A stretch of 9,514 nt of DNA from NCBI GenBank assembly GCA_047629095.1, contig JBLHWM010000121.1, positions 1 through 9,514 on the forward strand, written 5' to 3'. Source of the DNA: CALBMX01 sp047629095. Its GTDB lineage: Bacteria > Planctomycetota > UBA1135 > GCA-002686595. The position numbers were made by a program, and so were the translations under genes. This document shows, one piece after another, positions 6,489 through 9,514 of this stretch (position 1 is its first letter; every line of letters starts with the position of its first letter). The notes beneath the pieces were generated by a model, which saw nothing but the letters and a program-made list of their open reading frames with translations, did not search any database and was not told the origin of the DNA.

Positions 6489-6492
6489 ATGA
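6463..6492 (+). CDS. Possible 9-codon leader peptide overlapping the HEAT gene start
   Basis: ATG 6463 opens a frame encoding MLLPRKVTP that stops at TGA 6490-6492, overlapping the HEAT gene ATG (6489-6491) as ATGA. Such an overlap permits termination-reinitiation, which could help a gene without its own Shine-Dalgarno. AAGG lies only 2 bases before the mini-ORF start, which is too close to be convincing. The arrangement could be chance, and it is incompatible with transcription starting at the HEAT ATG. Confidence 0.2.
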   Translation: MLLPRKVTP

Positions 6493-8870
6493 ATCCTCTC
6501 CACGCCATAGCTCTCGCCCCCCTGCTCTTAGCTACTCCACAAGAGCCAAGCAATCCCGCCGCGAACGGCAACCTCGCAGCCAGTGGCAGCGTCATCGCCA
6601 TCAGCACCTTCGACGACGCCAAGGACATCAAATCCCGTGACGTGGAGGTCCGCCTTGCCGCCGTCAAGCGCCTCGCCACCATCACCACCGATGAGGATGA
6701 CGACACCGGCAAGCTCCTAGCCAAAGCCCTCAAAGACGACGACTGGGAGATCGTCACCATCGCAGCCACCGCCCTCGGCAACATCGGCCGCGAGAAGAGC
6801 CTCAAGGATCTAGCCAAGCTGGGCTGGGAGGGCCCAACCCAAGGCGTCCGCACCGCCGCCGCCCTGGCCGCCGGTAAGATCGACAGCGAGGCCGCCCTCA
6901 AGGAGCTCGCCAAGAAACTATCCGGGGATCGCGCCGTCAAGACCAGCGGTGCCTACGCCCTTGTTGCCATGGCCGCCGAGAAGCCCAAGTCTCCCAAGGC
7001 CCTGGCCAAGCTGCTGAACGCCAAGGACACCCTAACCCGAGCCGCAGCCGCCCGCGCCCTCGTGCTCTGCGCAACCAGCGAGCGCAAGGAGCTAACCGAA
7101 GAGCTGCTGGAGTCGCCCTACCAGGCCGTCGTCGCCGCAACCCTCGACGCCATCGTGGCTGACCCACAAGCTGGCCTCACCCAGCCCATCGAAGCGCTGC
7201 TGCAAACCGCAGGCCTCTCGGATGTCATCGAGCGGCGCGCCATCGCCGCCCTAGTCGCCAGCCTCGGCGCCGAGTCCGATACGAAAGCAGGTGCCAAGGC
7301 CGCCATCCAATCCCTGAGCGCAGTCGCCAATGGCCCCGTGTCCTCACGAGCTCCGCGGCTCCTAGTTAAGTGCATCACTGCCAAGGCCCTCGAGCCGGAA
7401 GACGCGGCCGACGCACTTGTCGCCAGCCTCGCGAGCAGCGACGTCGGAACCCGCGCCGCAGCCGCACGCGCACTGGGCTTCGGCGACAAGGAGTCGTGCC
7501 TTGCCCCGGTCCAGAAGCTCGCCGAATCCGATGCCAGCGGGCGTGTTCGCCGCGCCGCTGTCGCAGCTAGTCTCGTACTGGAAGCAGTCACAGATGACGA
7601 GCAACGAGCGTGGCTCGTTAAGCGGCTTGGCGCCGAGCAGGACTCTGCCGTCCGCGAGGACATCGTGGTCGCACTCGGCAAGGAGGGCTTGGACGATGTG
7701 CAAGGCGCGCTGATCGCAGCCCTGGGCGACAAGTCCTGGGGCGTGGCCGCCTGCGCCGCCGTCTCCCTGGGCAGAACCCGCGCCGAGAGCTGCATCGACG
7801 AGCTCGCCGCCTTGAGCCGCCGCGAGGACAGCTGGCGCATGCGCGGCGCCGCCGCCGTTGGGCTCTGCCACACCATGCACAAGAAAGCCATCCCGCCACT
7901 GATCGCGCTGCTTGCCGACCCGGAGCCTCTGGTCGCGCGCACGGCCTACAGCTTCTTGAAGTCGATCGCGAAGGGCCCCGTCCTCGGCCCGGAAATCGAG
8001 ATTTGGCAAGCCTGGTGGCAGGAGAACGAGAAGCGCATTCGCCTCGAGACACCCAAGGAAGCTAACGAGCGTCGAGAGAAGTACGGCTACTCGGAATCGG
8101 CTGAGGAGATCTTCGCCGGACTCGACGTTATGGTGTTCCAGAGCCGCGGCGACCACATCGAGACTGTGCTCGACTTCATTGGCATCAAGCACCGCAAGAC
8201 GACCGCGAACAAGATCACCGAGGGTGCACTCGATGCGGCCGGCGTCTTCGTCTCCAACTGCACCGGCGAGATGCAGGCCATGGATGTCGAGCGCTTGCAG
8301 TGGTTCGTGAAGTGCGGCGGCTACCTCTTTGGTTCCTGCTGGGCGATCCACGAGACCATCGAGCGCGTCGCCCCCGGCGCGATCCGCAAGTTCCCCACTA
8401 GCAGCGAGGTCATGGACCAGGTCACCGCGAGTCCATGCGATCCGGAGAACAGCTACCTCAAGGGTGTCTTCCCCGCCGGCGTCGTGCCAATCTACAACCT
8501 CGTCGGCGCCCACTTGATCGAGGTCATGGAGCCCGAGCGCGTTGAGGTTCTAGTCGACAGTGCCGAGTGTGCAGAGCGCTGGGGCGAGGGCAACTTGACG
8601 GCCTGGTTCCGCGAGGGGCACGGACGTATTTTGGACTCCGTCAACCACTTCGACGCCCAGGGCTTGGCCGAAGCCACGGGGCTCAAGACCGACGAGGATC
8701 GCATGGCTTATGCCATCGACCACATGGGGATCAGCTTTGCGAAGATCCGCGAGACGAGGAAGGAAAAATGGTGGAGCGGCAACATGAAAGCCGCCGAGCA
8801 CATCCGCGACCTGTCCGTGTTCAACCTGATCACCAACTTCGTCCGAGCGCGCCGAATCGACGGCTACTAG
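6489..8870 (+). CDS. Exported HEAT-repeat protein with C-terminal GATase1-like domain
   Basis: A 793-aa protein. Residues 1-16 form a short signal-like hydrophobic segment (MNPLHAIALAPLLLAT), followed by a Pro/Asn/Gly-rich linker. Residues about 45-500 are a tandem array of HEAT/PBS-lyase-like helical pairs, with recurring patterns such as VRLAAVKRLA, RAAAARAL, VRRAAVAASL and MRGAAAVGL. The array ends in WQAWW (506-510), a W-x-x-W-W element often seen after such arrays in Planctomycetota. From about 544 a separate alpha/beta domain begins: LDVMVFQ strand, AGVFVSNC strand (C591), GGYLFGSCWA turn (C617), VGAHLIE (H675), and GHGRILDSVNHFD (711-722). This layout resembles the glutamine-amidotransferase/ThuA/DUF4159-like fold, usually non-enzymatic in secreted HEAT proteins. 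An in-frame TAA at 6477 fixes ATG 6489 as the first start; no Shine-Dalgarno is present. It probably acts in the periplasm as a binding scaffold. Confidence 0.87.
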   Translation: MNPLHAIALAPLLLATPQEPSNPAANGNLAASGSVIAISTFDDAKDIKSRDVEVRLAAVKRLATITTDEDDDTGKLLAKALKDDDWEIVTIAATALGNIGREKSLKDLAKLGWEGPTQGVRTAAALAAGKIDSEAALKELAKKLSGDRAVKTSGAYALVAMAAEKPKSPKALAKLLNAKDTLTRAAAARALVLCATSERKELTEELLESPYQAVVAATLDAIVADPQAGLTQPIEALLQTAGLSDVIERRAIAALVASLGAESDTKAGAKAAIQSLSAVANGPVSSRAPRLLVKCITAKALEPEDAADALVASLASSDVGTRAAAARALGFGDKESCLAPVQKLAESDASGRVRRAAVAASLVLEAVTDDEQRAWLVKRLGAEQDSAVREDIVVALGKEGLDDVQGALIAALGDKSWGVAACAAVSLGRTRAESCIDELAALSRREDSWRMRGAAAVGLCHTMHKKAIPPLIALLADPEPLVARTAYSFLKSIAKGPVLGPEIEIWQAWWQENEKRIRLETPKEANERREKYGYSESAEEIFAGLDVMVFQSRGDHIETVLDFIGIKHRKTTANKITEGALDAAGVFVSNCTGEMQAMDVERLQWFVKCGGYLFGSCWAIHETIERVAPGAIRKFPTSSEVMDQVTASPCDPENSYLKGVFPAGVVPIYNLVGAHLIEVMEPERVEVLVDSAECAERWGEGNLTAWFREGHGRILDSVNHFDAQGLAEATGLKTDEDRMAYAIDHMGISFAKIRETRKEKWWSGNMKAAEHIRDLSVFNLITNFVRARRIDGY

Positions 8871-8879
8871 CAGCCCAAG

Positions 8880-9514
8880 TTATCTGCGCGTCAAGACCAA
8901 GAGCAGCGAGCCATTCCAGGAGAGGCCCGTCTGCTCCAGGTCGCGCATGAGCCCTTTTAGCGCGACGTATTCTTCATGTTCGGGCTCTAGGCCCGTGAGC
9001 AATTCCGCTGCCTCCCCGGCAAACTCTCCCGCATCGCGGTTGCGCAGGCGAAGCGTGCAATGCGCCTCCACCTGGAAGTGCTCTTCGTATCCCGCCGGCA
9101 TCATCTCGAGTAGGGACCCCAGATCGTACACCTCGTCATGGACCATGCCCCGGCGGCGATGCTGGCGCTTCTCCCAGATATCGAGGGATTCTGCACCTGC
9201 TTGGCTCAGCTCGCTCACATCGAAGTGGGGTTCGGCCAAGAGAAGCCCGCGCCCGGCCACTCGCAGCAGCTCCGCAAAGGCTCGCTTGGGATCTTCCAGG
9301 TGATGCGGGACGTGTCGCAAGGAGAGCCAATCCACGGACCTGTCCTCGAAGGGCAAGCTGTAGGCTGAACCCTCGCTGACCTCGAAGCCCGCCTTCCGTA
9401 GCTCTTCTAGGTTCGGCCCCTCAGCGTCGATGCCCGTGGCGCGAATGCCGCGCTGGCGGCACGCCTTCAGCAGCATGCCCGACCCGCAGCCCACGTCCAC
9501 AACCGAGGCGGGCT
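8880..9514 (-). CDS. Class I SAM-dependent methyltransferase (N-terminus outside window)
   Basis: The frame enters from the right edge and ends at TAA 8882-8880, leaving 211 visible codons. It opens with PASVVDVGCGSG, the AdoMet-binding motif I. Then come GIDAEG (the acidic end of strand 2 that contacts the ribose), EGSAYSLPFEDRSVDWLSLRHVPHHLEDP (motifs around strand 4, methyltransferase type 11 style) and ELLRVAGRGLLLAEPHF (strand 5). The C-terminal 100 residues are helical and end in a last strand, NGSLLLVLTRR. The GTG at 9500 is an internal valine of motif I, not a start, because strand 1 lies upstream of it. The substrate is unknown; UbiE-like or other small-molecule methylation is possible, but no substrate motif is recognisable. 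The stop lies 9 bases from that of the HEAT gene, a tight convergent arrangement. Confidence 0.92.
   Translation of the reverse strand, partial: PASVVDVGCGSGMLLKACRQRGIRATGIDAEGPNLEELRKAGFEVSEGSAYSLPFEDRSVDWLSLRHVPHHLEDPKRAFAELLRVAGRGLLLAEPHFDVSELSQAGAESLDIWEKRQHRRRGMVHDEVYDLGSLLEMMPAGYEEHFQVEAHCTLRLRNRDAGEFAGEAAELLTGLEPEHEEYVALKGLMRDLEQTGLSWNGSLLLVLTRR

Noticed and set aside
7362..8513. 383-aa minus-strand open frame opposite the HEAT gene, with the overlapping 274-aa frame at 7118-7942
   Set aside because: Composition is that of an antisense shadow. The plus-strand frame shows HEAT periodicity and a GATase-like fold.
9498..9500. GTG as start of the methyltransferase
   Set aside because: It encodes a valine inside strand 1 of motif I. 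Upstream in-frame residues P-A-S-V extend the strand to the window edge, so the true start is outside.
1..9514. A single coherent novel system spanning the window
   Set aside because: Strands alternate, gene families are unrelated, and only the SPFH pair is physically coupled. Claiming a joint system would go beyond the sequence.

Overview
The window comes from a high-GC bacterium and holds eight protein genes, two of them cut by the window edges. No RNA gene, CRISPR array, insertion sequence or origin was seen. The genes suggest a Planctomycetota-like, or at least PVC-like or deep-branching Gram-negative, organism. Reasons: a Gfo/Idh/MocA oxidoreductase with a twin-arginine leader, a secreted HEAT-repeat protein with the W-x-x-W-W element after the repeats and a glutamine-amidotransferase-like C-terminal domain, and few recognisable Shine-Dalgarno sites. 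This placement is inference from gene content, not a measured phylogeny.

Layout. 1-476 (-): start of a Tat-type Gfo/Idh/MocA oxidoreductase. 477-690: divergent intergenic region. 691-2421 (+): membrane-anchored long coiled-coil protein, followed by a terminator-like hairpin at 2444-2468. 2564-3337 (+): small exported protein with TPR-like helices, best started at a GTG. 3382-3951 (+): long-form PhnA/YjdM protein with an N-terminal four-cysteine zinc site; a 12-bp palindrome abuts a -10-like box just upstream. 6203-3958 (-): two SPFH/band-7 membrane proteins (383 aa, then 364 aa) whose stop and start codons overlap as TAATG, so they form an operon. 6204-6488: second divergent intergenic region. 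6489-8870 (+): 793-aa HEAT-repeat plus GATase-like protein. 9514-8880 (-): class I SAM-dependent methyltransferase lacking its N-terminus.

How they work together. Only the SPFH pair is clearly a functional unit: two paralogous anchored subunits that probably build a mixed ring or scaffold in the inner membrane, in the manner of HflK/HflC or prohibitins. The other genes look like independent transcription units, arranged as divergent or convergent pairs with very short convergent gaps (6 and 9 nt). I see no coherent defence, secretion or biosynthetic system. The more unusual points are the divergent SPFH pair without a protease neighbour, the roughly 370-residue proline-free anchored coiled coil, the cysteine-bearing GATase-like domain fused to HEAT repeats, and the leader architecture of the phnA-like and HEAT genes (no Shine-Dalgarno, -10-like box 8 and 6 nt upstream of the ATG, and a 9-codon mini-ORF overlapping the HEAT start).
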